Below are positions 5,492-13,213 of a DNA stretch of 23,226 nucleotides, piece after piece. Below the pieces are notes generated by a model, which worked only from the letters and a program-made list of their open reading frames with translations, was not told the origin of the DNA and did no database searches. The translations under genes and the position numbers were made by a program. Source of the DNA: Lachnospiraceae bacterium UBA2734 (GTDB lineage Bacteria; Bacillota; Clostridia; Lachnospirales; Lachnospiraceae). The stretch's first letter is position 1. Each line of letters begins with the position of its first letter. The stretch spans positions 2,026 to 25,251 of the forward strand of contig DEKA01000021.1 in assembly GCA_002353635.1 (NCBI GenBank), read 5' to 3'.

Positions 5492-7903
5492 ATGAACGAA
5501 CGAGTACTGAAAACAATTGAATTCGACAAGGTTAAAGCCCAGCTCTGCTCTATGGCGACCTGTGCGCCCGGGCGCGCGCTGTGCGAGGCTCTTCTCCCCA
5601 TGAGCGATCCCGAGGACATCGAGAAGGCACAGGCGCAGACGGAAGCCGCTGTGAACTGGCTCTTTAAGAACAGCGCACTTAGCTTTGGCAATACGCGCGA
5701 CTTCAGCGCGTCTTTCCAGTCGCTGGCTATCGGCAATGCACTGACAGCGCCTGAGCTCCTGCGCCTTGCCTCTTTCCTTGAGAATGTAGCAAGGGTGCGC
5801 GAGAACGGTGTCGACGATGAGAAGAATCCCCTTTTTGACCTCTTTGACTGTCTCTATCCGCTGAGCCCAGTCTCCAGAGAGATCCGGCGGTGTCTGCCGG
5901 CGGAGGACATGATTGCGGACGACGCAAGTCCCGGGCTCAAGGCTGTGCGCAGGCAGCTCCATTTAACCGATGAGAGAATCCATGCACAGCTCGGCAAGAT
6001 GGTCAATTCCACCTATACCTCCTATCTGCAGGACAATGTCATCACCATGCGCGATGACAGATACTGCCTTCCCGTGAGGGCTGAGTACAAGTCCCAGGTG
6101 AAGGGCATCGTGCACGACTCCTCCTCCACCGGTAGCACCCTCTTTATTGAGCCTGCTGCCATCGTGGAACTGGGAAACCAGGCAAGAGAGCTCCATGTCC
6201 AGGAGAAGAAGGAGGAGGAGAAGGTGCTGGCTGCCCTCTCCGTATCTGCAGGCGAGCATGTGACAGAGCTGCGCGATGACGTCGCCAATATGACGCAGCT
6301 GGACTTTATTTTTGCGAAGGCGAAGCTTGCGCTGGCACAGAATGCGGTCCGTCCTGTTTTTAATAAGAAGCATGTGGTGCGCATCATCAAGGGGCGCCAC
6401 CCGCTCATCGATCCCAAGAAGGTTGTGCCGATCGACCTTGAGATCGGGGATCAGTACAACATGATCATTGTGACCGGCCCCAATACGGGCGGCAAGACAG
6501 TCACACTGAAGACTGTCGGCCTTCTCGAGCTCATGGGCATGTCAGGACTCCATATTCCTGCAGGGGATCGGAGTGAGCTGTCGGTTTTCAGAGAGATTTT
6601 CGCCGACATCGGCGACGAGCAGAGCATCGAGCAGAATCTCTCGACCTTCTCAGCCCACATGACGACGATTGTCGATATCTTAAAGCGCGCGGACAGGAAC
6701 TGTCTGTGCCTCTTTGATGAGCTGGGAAGCGGCACAGACCCGACAGAGGGCGCTGCTCTCGCCATCTCGATTCTCAATTTTCTGCATGTGCGCGGCATCA
6801 CGACGCTTGCGACAACGCACTATGCGGAGCTCAAGCTCTATGCCATGAAGACGGCCGGCATTGTGAACGCATCCTGCGAATTCGATGTGGAGTCGCTCCA
6901 GCCGACGTACAGGCTCCTTGTCGGCGTTCCCGGCAAATCCAACGCCTTTGCCATCGCGCAGCGGCTCGGCATGCCAGGCTACATCATCGAGACAGCGAGG
7001 GAGCAGATGAGTCAGGAGTCCAAAGACTTCGAATCTCTCCTCACAGAGCTCGAGAGTGCAAGACAGAAGGCAGCGAAGGAACAGGCGCAGATGGAGAAGC
7101 TGCGCGCCGATCTTGACCGAAGGGAGAAGGCACTCAAGGACAGGGAGCGCCAGATCGACGAGCGGAGGAAGCAGATCCTCGACAAGGCAAACGAGAAGGC
7201 AAAAGACATCCTGCAGGATGCGAAGAACCAGGCGGACGCCGCTATTTCCAATATGAGAAAGAGCGGAAAGGCCGCAGATATAGGTTCGATGGAGCAGACG
7301 CGCTCGAACCTTCGGGAGAAGATCTCCGCGAAGAACAGAAAGCTTCAGCCTGCGGCAAAGCCCGCACCGACAGGCCATCTGAAGCCCAAGGATCTGCACA
7401 TCGGCGATAAAGTGAAGATCCTCTCCATGGGCATGACAGGTGTGGTTTCTGCCCTTCCTGACCGCCAGAACAAGGTCAATGTCCGCTGCGGCATTCTCAA
7501 TTCAGAGGTAGACCTGAAAGATCTCGCCCTCGTGGATGAGGAGACCGGCATGACGCTGACGCCCGGCATGAAGAAAAACCACGGCAGTACGCTCCGGAAG
7601 GCATTCAGCAATCCGAATGCCGGGAGCCGCAGTGCCGACCTCGACTTCTCGCGCATCATGAACGTGAAGCCCGAAATCAACCTCATCGGCATGACGACGG
7701 ATGAGGCTATCCTTGCGCTGGATAAATATCTTGACGATGCGCGCATGTCCCATCTGGACACTGTCCGCATTGTACACGGCAAGGGCACCGGTGCGCTGCG
7801 GAACGCGGTGCACGAGTACCTGCGCAGGCAGAGCTGGATCAAGTCCTACCGCGGCGGCGACTTCGGAGAAGGCGACGCCGGCGTGACAATCGTGAACATG
7901 TAA
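5492..7903 (+). CDS. mutS2: endonuclease MutS2 (ribosome rescue / anti-recombination ATPase)
   Basis: MutS2 is a MutS-like ATPase with a C-terminal Smr nuclease domain; in Bacillus it splits collided ribosomes, and in other species it limits recombination. The 803-residue length is typical. The MutS core holds Walker A TGPNTGGKT (about 328-336), Walker B and signature FDELGSGTDPTEG (about 408-420) and LATTHYAELK. A long charged coiled coil (about 505-610) follows, then a KOW/SH3-like part and the Smr domain with INLIGMTTDEA and HGKGTGALR near the end. The ATG at 5492 (MNERVLKTIEFDKVKAQL) aligns with the start of relatives; an ATG three codons upstream is inside the -10 box. It is divergent from the HtrA-like gene and is followed by a large hairpin before the two-component genes. 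Confidence 0.96.
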   Translation: MNERVLKTIEFDKVKAQLCSMATCAPGRALCEALLPMSDPEDIEKAQAQTEAAVNWLFKNSALSFGNTRDFSASFQSLAIGNALTAPELLRLASFLENVARVRENGVDDEKNPLFDLFDCLYPLSPVSREIRRCLPAEDMIADDASPGLKAVRRQLHLTDERIHAQLGKMVNSTYTSYLQDNVITMRDDRYCLPVRAEYKSQVKGIVHDSSSTGSTLFIEPAAIVELGNQARELHVQEKKEEEKVLAALSVSAGEHVTELRDDVANMTQLDFIFAKAKLALAQNAVRPVFNKKHVVRIIKGRHPLIDPKKVVPIDLEIGDQYNMIIVTGPNTGGKTVTLKTVGLLELMGMSGLHIPAGDRSELSVFREIFADIGDEQSIEQNLSTFSAHMTTIVDILKRADRNCLCLFDELGSGTDPTEGAALAISILNFLHVRGITTLATTHYAELKLYAMKTAGIVNASCEFDVESLQPTYRLLVGVPGKSNAFAIAQRLGMPGYIIETAREQMSQESKDFESLLTELESARQKAAKEQAQMEKLRADLDRREKALKDRERQIDERRKQILDKANEKAKDILQDAKNQADAAISNMRKSGKAADIGSMEQTRSNLREKISAKNRKLQPAAKPAPTGHLKPKDLHIGDKVKILSMGMTGVVSALPDRQNKVNVRCGILNSEVDLKDLALVDEETGMTLTPGMKKNHGSTLRKAFSNPNAGSRSADLDFSRIMNVKPEINLIGMTTDEAILALDKYLDDARMSHLDTVRIVHGKGTGALRNAVHEYLRRQSWIKSYRGGDFGEGDAGVTIVNM

Positions 7904-7909
7904 CAGCAC

Positions 7910-7977
7910 CCCTCGTAAAGACACGAAATTTGAATGGAGAGCTTACTCACCAGACAAATCCCGTGTCTTTACGAGGG
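7910..7977. repeat. 68-bp inverted repeat: 16-bp perfect stem, 36-nt loop
   Basis: CCCTCGTAAAGACACG (7910-7925) and its exact reverse complement (7962-7977) flank an AT-richer 36-nt loop, 6 nt after the mutS2 stop codon. No T-run follows, so it is an atypical terminator if it is one. A 13-nt piece of the right arm, gtctttacgaggg, recurs at 8608-8620 in the next gene. A smaller hairpin, AAGCGGC gga GCCGCTT (7984-8000), follows directly. Confidence 0.8.
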
Positions 7978-7983
7978 TCGGAC

Positions 7984-8000
7984 AAGCGGCGGAGCCGCTT
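7984..8000. other. small stem-loop
   Basis: A 7-bp perfect stem with a GGA loop lies just after the larger 68-bp hairpin and before the response regulator. It could be part of a compound 3' structure of the mutS2 transcript or of the leader of the regulator mRNA. No T-run is present. Confidence 0.5.
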
Positions 8001-8070
8001 TGTACGCCTGCATCCCGGGATCGGGTGCTGAACATCATTACTGCATTTTCAAGAGGAAGGAGCACGCACC

Positions 8071-8784
8071 ATGACCGCCAGCAAACAGAAAATCCTGATC
8101 GTTGATGACGATGCGAACATCGCGGAGCTCATCAGCCTCTATCTGAACAAGGAATGCTACGACACACAGGTGGCCTCGGACGGGGAGAGTGCGCTCTCTA
8201 TGTTTCAGAGCTACCAGCCAAATCTCATCCTTCTTGACCTGATGCTGCCCGGCATCGACGGCTATCAGGTCTGCCGGGAGATCCGGACAAAGTCCTCTGT
8301 GCCGATCATTATGCTCTCTGCCAAGGGAGAAGTGTTCGACAAGGTCCTGGGGCTTGAGCTGGGTGCCGACGACTACATGGAGAAGCCCTTCGACTCGAAG
8401 GAGCTCGTCGCCAGAGTCAAGGCTGTGCTGCGAAGGTACCGTCCCGCGGAGGAGAGCATCTCCGTGCGCCCCACAGACAAGGTTGTCGAATATCCGGATC
8501 TTACGATCAACCTGACGAATTATTCTGTCACCTACATGGGCAGAAGCATCGAGATGCCGCCGAAGGAGCTGGAGCTGCTTTATTTTCTGGCTTCGTCCCC
8601 GAACCGCGTCTTTACGAGGGAACAGCTCCTCGATCAGATCTGGGGCTACGAATACATCGGCGACACGCGCACGGTCGACGTGCACATCAAGCGCATCCGC
8701 GAGAAAATCCACGACAACGCGGCCTGGCGCATTGCAACCATCTGGGGGATCGGCTACAAGTTCGAGGTCCTGAACCAGAACTGA
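8071..8784 (+). CDS. OmpR/PhoB-family response regulator
   Basis: The 237-residue protein has an N-terminal receiver domain (about 6-122) and a C-terminal winged-helix DNA-binding domain (about 138-234). In the receiver, acidic residues DDD (12-14), the phosphoacceptor D56 (LILLDLMLPGIDGY), S83 and K105 are all in place, so it should be phosphorylated normally. The DNA-binding part has PPKELELLYFLASSPNRVFTREQLLDQIWG and the TVDVHIKRIREKI recognition helix. AGGAAGGAG precedes the ATG by 8 nt. The partner histidine kinase starts 17 bp downstream. The input signal and target genes cannot be told from sequence; it resembles general envelope-stress or WalR/ResD-like regulators but I do not assign a symbol. 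Confidence 0.95.
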   Translation: MTASKQKILIVDDDANIAELISLYLNKECYDTQVASDGESALSMFQSYQPNLILLDLMLPGIDGYQVCREIRTKSSVPIIMLSAKGEVFDKVLGLELGADDYMEKPFDSKELVARVKAVLRRYRPAEESISVRPTDKVVEYPDLTINLTNYSVTYMGRSIEMPPKELELLYFLASSPNRVFTREQLLDQIWGYEYIGDTRTVDVHIKRIREKIHDNAAWRIATIWGIGYKFEVLNQN

Positions 8785-8801
8785 TCCCGAACTGAACCGC
8801 C

Positions 8802-10232
8802 ATGCGAAAGACACTCTATTACAAATTCATTCTGGCCTACCTTCTCTTTGCCCTCTTCGGCTTCATTTCGGTGGCGACCATCGTCTCCGGCATGGTTTCG
8901 AGCTATGTCAAGCACAATGAGGCGGATCACCTCTACAAGGAGGCGACGGAGATCGCCAACACCTATGCAGCCGACCTCTACAGCTCCGAGACATCTTTGG
9001 ATACAGTCTACCGGCAGCTCACCATTCTCTCAGGCTACACAGACAGCGAGATCTGGATCCTGAACCCCAGCGGCCGGATGGTCGCCAAATCGGGTGAGAA
9101 AATCAATCCCGACAAACAGGTTGTCGTGAGCGGCTTCAACCCCTCCGAGCTGACCGGGTCCCTGTATACGGAGGGCACGTTCTGGGGGTATTTTCAGGAG
9201 ACAAGGCTCTCCGTCCTCGCGCCTATTACCAGCAACTATAAAATCAACGGCTATGTCGTCATCCACATCAAGGAGGCGCAGCTCGAATCCGACGCCAACC
9301 ACATCCTCAACATCGCCTACATCATGCTGATCATTCTGCTGGTTCTCTCGCTCATCATCCTGTTCTTCTTCACCGAGGTCGTCTACGTCCCCCTTCGGAA
9401 AATAACGACCGCGACGGAGCAGTACGCCGCCGGCAACATGAACTACAAATTTACTGTGGATTCAGAGGATGAGATGGGATATCTTGCAGCTTCCCTCCAG
9501 TACATGGCCAGCGAGATTGCAAGGTCGGAGGACGACCAGAAGAAGTTCATCGCGAACGTCTCCCACGATTTCCGCTCGCCGTTAACCTCCATCAGAGGCT
9601 TTCTCGAGGCCATGCTCGACGGCACGATCCCGCCGGAACTGCATGACAAATACATCCGTGTCGTTCTGAACGAGACGGAGCGGCTCACCAAGCTCACGAA
9701 CGGCCTGCTCACACTCAACAACCTCAATACGGACGGGATGCTTCTTGCAAGAACGGACTTTGACATCAATGAGACGATCCGGCAGGTCGCTCTCTCCTTT
9801 GAGCAGACCTGCCGCACAAAGAAAATCGGCATAGAGCTGGTGCTCACCGGCGACCGGCTCTATGTGAACGCGGACAAGGACAAGATCCAGCAGGTTCTCT
9901 ACAACCTCGTGGACAATGCCATTAAATTCAGCCATCCGGACTCCTCTGTGAAGATCGAGACCACGGACCGGCACAACAAGATTTTCGTCTCCGTCAAGGA
10001 CACCGGCATCGGCATCCCGAAGGAGGACCAGAAGATGATCTTCGAGAGATTCTATAAGACGGATCTCTCGAGAGGTAAAGACAAGAAGGGAACCGGCCTT
10101 GGCCTGTCCATCGTGCGCGAAATTCTGCGCGCCCACGGGGAGAACATCAATGTCATCAGTACGGAGGGTGTTGGGAGCGAGTTTATTTTCACGCTGAAGC
10201 GGTCCAAGCTGAATGATCAGCTGGAGGACTGA
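8802..10232 (+). CDS. membrane sensor histidine kinase
   Basis: The 476-residue kinase is the partner of the adjacent response regulator. It has a first membrane segment (about 9-31), an extracellular sensor of about 135 residues (35-168, PAS/Cache-like by size only), a second membrane segment (about 169-191), a HAMP linker (about 192-243), a HisKA dimerisation domain with H255 in the H-box FIANVSHDFRSPLTS, and a HATPase_c domain. The ATP site has N-box VLYNLVDNAIKF, G1 DTGIGI (400-405), F-box FERFYK and G2 GTGLGLSI. All boxes are intact. It has no strong ribosome binding site of its own and is probably translated by coupling from the regulator. A bidirectional terminator follows within 100 bp. 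Confidence 0.95.
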   Translation: MRKTLYYKFILAYLLFALFGFISVATIVSGMVSSYVKHNEADHLYKEATEIANTYAADLYSSETSLDTVYRQLTILSGYTDSEIWILNPSGRMVAKSGEKINPDKQVVVSGFNPSELTGSLYTEGTFWGYFQETRLSVLAPITSNYKINGYVVIHIKEAQLESDANHILNIAYIMLIILLVLSLIILFFFTEVVYVPLRKITTATEQYAAGNMNYKFTVDSEDEMGYLAASLQYMASEIARSEDDQKKFIANVSHDFRSPLTSIRGFLEAMLDGTIPPELHDKYIRVVLNETERLTKLTNGLLTLNNLNTDGMLLARTDFDINETIRQVALSFEQTCRTKKIGIELVLTGDRLYVNADKDKIQQVLYNLVDNAIKFSHPDSSVKIETTDRHNKIFVSVKDTGIGIPKEDQKMIFERFYKTDLSRGKDKKGTGLGLSIVREILRAHGENINVISTEGVGSEFIFTLKRSKLNDQLED

Positions 10233-10295
10233 GCAGAACGAAGAAGCGCGCGATCATCTGAAAACAACTATTCGAAAACAGAAATTCAAAGACAG

Positions 10296-10324
10296 AAAAG
10301 GATGGCCTGGACAGCCATCCTTTT
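10296..10324. terminator. bidirectional rho-independent terminator
   Basis: AAAAGGATGGC and GCCATCCTTTT form a perfect 11-bp stem with a 7-nt loop between two convergent genes. The A and T runs at the outer ends let it act in both directions, for the histidine kinase on the plus strand and the aminotransferase on the minus strand. Confidence 0.85.
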
Positions 10325-10352
10325 CGCATTCGTATTCTGATAATGTGCTGTA

Positions 10353-11525
10353 TTATTTGCTGCGCAGTCTCTCGACGAAGTCTGCAAGGCGCCCGAGGGC
10401 CTTCTTCAGATCATCGATGGAGTAGGCGTAGGAAATACGCAGATACCCCTCGCCGCAGTCGCCGAATGCAGTGCCTGGAACAATGGCGACCTTCTCCTCT
10501 TTAAGGAGTGTTGTCGCGAACTCGTCCGATGTCATGCCGAACTCCTTGATGCAGGGGAAGACATAGAAGGCTCCCTCCGGCTCAAAGCACGGCAGCCCCA
10601 TCTTTGCCAGAATATGCAGCACAAAGCGGCGTCTCTCGTCATAGGCCTCGCGCATCATCGCGATGTCGGGATCACCGTTGCGCAGTGCCTCGACGGCCGC
10701 ATACTGGGATGTAGTCGGCGCGCACATAATGCAGTACTGATGGATCTTTGTCATCTGGCGGATGATCGGCTCAGGGCCGCATGCATAGCCGAGTCTCCAG
10801 CCTGTCATGGCATATGCCTTGGAGAAGCCGTTGATCAGAATTGTTCTCTCCTGCATACCGGGGAGAGAGGCGATCGAGACGTGCTTCTTGCCGCCGTAAG
10901 TCAGCTCGCAGTAAATCTCGTCCGAAACGACGATCAGATCATGCCGCACAATGATGGGAACGAGCTTCTCCAGGTCCTCCTTCTCCATGATGGCGCCGGT
11001 CGGGTTATTCGGATAAGGCATCACAAGGATCTTCGTCTTTGGCGTGATGGCTGCCTCCAGCTCCTCAGGTGTGAGGCGGAAGCGGTTCTCCTCCTTCAGA
11101 TTGATGAAAACCGGCACGCCGTCCGCCAATACAACGGTCGGCTCATAGGAGACATAAGAGGGCTGCGGGATCAGCACCTCGTCGCCGGGGTTGATCAGCG
11201 CGCGCATTGCAAGGTCGATGGCTTCAGAGCCGCCGACAGTGACCAGCATCTCGTGCATGTAGCGGTAGTCCAGGTTCTGCGTCCTCTTCAGATAGGAGGC
11301 GATCTCCATGCGCAACTCCTTGAGTCCGGCGTTGCTGGTGTAGAATGTGCGTCCCTTTTCAAGGGAATATATGCCCTCGTCGCGGATATGCCAGGGCGTA
11401 TCAAAATCGGGCTCGCCTACGCCGAGGGAAATGGCATCCTTCATATCCGCCACGATATCAAAGAACTTGCGGATGCCGGACGGCTTCAGCCCTACAGTCT
11501 TTTTTGCTAACAGATCATCTCTCAT
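10353..11525 (-). CDS. PLP-dependent class I/II aminotransferase
   Basis: This 390-residue fold-type I enzyme moves amino groups between amino acids and 2-oxo acids. The PLP-binding lysine is K236 in INGFSKAYAMTGWRLGY; other cofactor contacts are NNPTG (173-177), SDEIY with D202 and Y205, and R244. R363 (YLRISYA) should bind the substrate carboxylate. The sequence is of the aspartate/aromatic type (PatA/AraT-like), but substrate cannot be fixed from sequence. Its ATG overlaps the stop of the upstream Lrp-type gene as ATGA, so the two are translationally coupled, and the regulator probably senses an amino acid related to this enzyme. It ends at a bidirectional terminator. Confidence 0.93.
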   Translation of the reverse strand: MRDDLLAKKTVGLKPSGIRKFFDIVADMKDAISLGVGEPDFDTPWHIRDEGIYSLEKGRTFYTSNAGLKELRMEIASYLKRTQNLDYRYMHEMLVTVGGSEAIDLAMRALINPGDEVLIPQPSYVSYEPTVVLADGVPVFINLKEENRFRLTPEELEAAITPKTKILVMPYPNNPTGAIMEKEDLEKLVPIIVRHDLIVVSDEIYCELTYGGKKHVSIASLPGMQERTILINGFSKAYAMTGWRLGYACGPEPIIRQMTKIHQYCIMCAPTTSQYAAVEALRNGDPDIAMMREAYDERRRFVLHILAKMGLPCFEPEGAFYVFPCIKEFGMTSDEFATTLLKEEKVAIVPGTAFGDCGEGYLRISYAYSIDDLKKALGRLADFVERLRSK

Positions 11526-12013
11526 GGCGTCACAATCTCCCTGATATCTTCTCTCTTCTTCGCCATGATCGTGCCGTGATCCTTATACTTCTTCAGGATG
11601 AAGTGCGTGGTCGTGCCAATCACAGTATCCAGTGTAGAGAGCTTGTTCGTGACAAATCCCGCCACATCCTTGAGCGTCTTGCCCTCGAGGATGACCATGA
11701 GATCATAGCCGCCGCTCATGAGGTATACCGTGTTGACCTCCGGATACTTGTAAATCCTCTCGGCAATATCCTCAAAGCCCTGCCCGCGCTTGGGCGTAAC
11801 TCTCACTTCGATCAGCGCCGTCACCTTCTCGATCCCGGTTTTGTCCCAGTTGATCATGGTGTGATAGCCGCAGATGATACCGTCGTTCTCGAGCTCCTGC
11901 AGTGCATCCAGGATCTCACTCTCCTCTGTTCCCAGCATCACCGCAAGCTCAGCCGTGTCTATCCGGCTGTTCTTCTCGATAATGGTAAGAATCCGTTCCT
12001 TCAGCGTATTCAT
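11522..12013 (-). CDS. Lrp/AsnC-family transcriptional regulator
   Basis: The 163-residue protein has an N-terminal helix-turn-helix (about 5-55, RIDTAELAVMLGTEESEILDAL) and a C-terminal ligand-binding RAM domain (about 65-140, with the typical VNTVYLMSGGYDLMVILEG). Such proteins form octamers or larger and respond to amino acids. AGGAGG stands 9 nt before the ATG. It overlaps the aminotransferase gene by 4 bp, a common pairing in Clostridia that suggests local control of, or feedback from, amino-acid turnover. A C-terminal tail of about 20 charged residues (KKYKDHGTIMAKKREDIREI) extends beyond the RAM domain. Confidence 0.93.
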   Translation of the reverse strand: MNTLKERILTIIEKNSRIDTAELAVMLGTEESEILDALQELENDGIICGYHTMINWDKTGIEKVTALIEVRVTPKRGQGFEDIAERIYKYPEVNTVYLMSGGYDLMVILEGKTLKDVAGFVTNKLSTLDTVIGTTTHFILKKYKDHGTIMAKKREDIREIVTP

Positions 12014-12142
12014 AAACTATATCCTCCTGATCCTATCCGCGGTCTGTGTGTCCGGGCCCTCCTGCATCCTTCGCAGTCAGAAATGTGTGCCTCTCATTCT
12101 CCCGCTTCTTCTGTGAAGACCTTTGTACCCTTAGCCCTTACA

Positions 12143-13213
12143 TCAGCCCTTCCCGGCATAAAGCGGAATAAGTGAGTCGGCTGCGGGCCTGTTCATGCTC
12201 TGCCTCTCATCGCCGTTAGTTATGATCTTATCACGGCCGGGGCACAGATGGCCAATAATCTGTGCATGAATGTTCTGCTGCTCCAACAGATCTGTCAATG
12301 TTTCCGGATGATCCGCAGCGATCAGCAGCGTCCCCGCCGACTGCATCTCGTAGGGATTGATGCCGAAATGATCCGTGAATTCAATTGTCTCCTGGAAAAT
12401 GGGAATATCCGGCAGTGACACCTCAAATCCCATATGCGTTCTCTCAGACAGTTCCCAGAGTGCCGCGTAAATTCCGCCCTCTGAGGCGTTGACAACGCAG
12501 ACAGGATTTGCATGTGCTCTGAAAACAGCCTCCGCATCCCTTCTCACACTAAGAAGCGGAAGAAGTGTCTGCATGTCGCTGATCATCCGGACGGGAAATC
12601 GCTCCCGGAGCTGTTCTCCGAAGTCCGCAGCGAGCATATAAGTGCCCTCCATGCCCGCGAAGCCGGTCATGACAATAGCGGCGTCGACTTCAACAGAGTC
12701 TGCGCTTTCACTTCTTTCCCGATGTATGTCGGAAAGTGTACTGCTCTCCTTCCGGATGTCTCGCTGCATGCCGTCTGCGTAAGCGCCGCTCCCATCCTCA
12801 CATGCTGACAATAGTCTGCCGGCCGCCGCTACGGTGATTACCGGCCTTGTCACGGCATCCGTCACTTCCGTGTGCCCGCCGGTCACCTTCACGCCCTGTG
12901 AGAGTGCTGCCTCGCGGATCTGGTCCTCAATGCGCCGCAGGCTCTCCTCCTGCGCCCCCGCAGGCAGAAGAATAGAGGTTTCAATGCTCTCCGCGGCATA
13001 TCCATCTGCTGAAAGGTCATTGACAGCCTCCGTCACAGCGAGATATCCACATTGTGCCGTGTCCATCGTCACGCTGTCCACAGAAGTTCTGCGCATTGCG
13101 GATTCTGCGTCTCTTCTTCCGGCATTGGGAACAAGTGCAGTCCCCAGCCTTTTCCTTACCGATCGGTCATAGACGTTTACGTCGATTTTACCCGTTCGAA
13201 GCTGCATTGCCAT
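12143..13213 (-). CDS. AIR synthase-like (PurM/HypE superfamily) protein
   Basis: The 356-residue protein belongs to the PurM/HypE/ThiL ATP-binding superfamily; several parts are typical of the clostridial AIR-synthase-related group (TGGHTEVTDAVTRPVITV at 111-128, IVMTGFAGMEGTYMLA, INPYEMQSAGTLLIAADHP). The start at 13213 (MAMQLRTGKID) is chosen because AGGAG lies 7 nt upstream; the longer open frame upstream is an Arg-rich shadow of the VanW tail. The start overlaps the end of the VanW gene by 26 bp, so translation is coupled. A Ser/Glu-rich insert of about 40 residues (135-178) lies between the two superfamily domains. No hyp or pur genes are nearby, so HypE function is unlikely to be right; the substrate is unknown. 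Confidence 0.8.
   Translation of the reverse strand: MAMQLRTGKIDVNVYDRSVRKRLGTALVPNAGRRDAESAMRRTSVDSVTMDTAQCGYLAVTEAVNDLSADGYAAESIETSILLPAGAQEESLRRIEDQIREAALSQGVKVTGGHTEVTDAVTRPVITVAAAGRLLSACEDGSGAYADGMQRDIRKESSTLSDIHRERSESADSVEVDAAIVMTGFAGMEGTYMLAADFGEQLRERFPVRMISDMQTLLPLLSVRRDAEAVFRAHANPVCVVNASEGGIYAALWELSERTHMGFEVSLPDIPIFQETIEFTDHFGINPYEMQSAGTLLIAADHPETLTDLLEQQNIHAQIIGHLCPGRDKIITNGDERQSMNRPAADSLIPLYAGKG

Noticed and set aside
12143..13213. hydrogenase maturation factor HypE
   Set aside because: Only the superfamily matches. There are no other hyp genes nearby and the C-terminus lacks the conserved HypE cysteine end.
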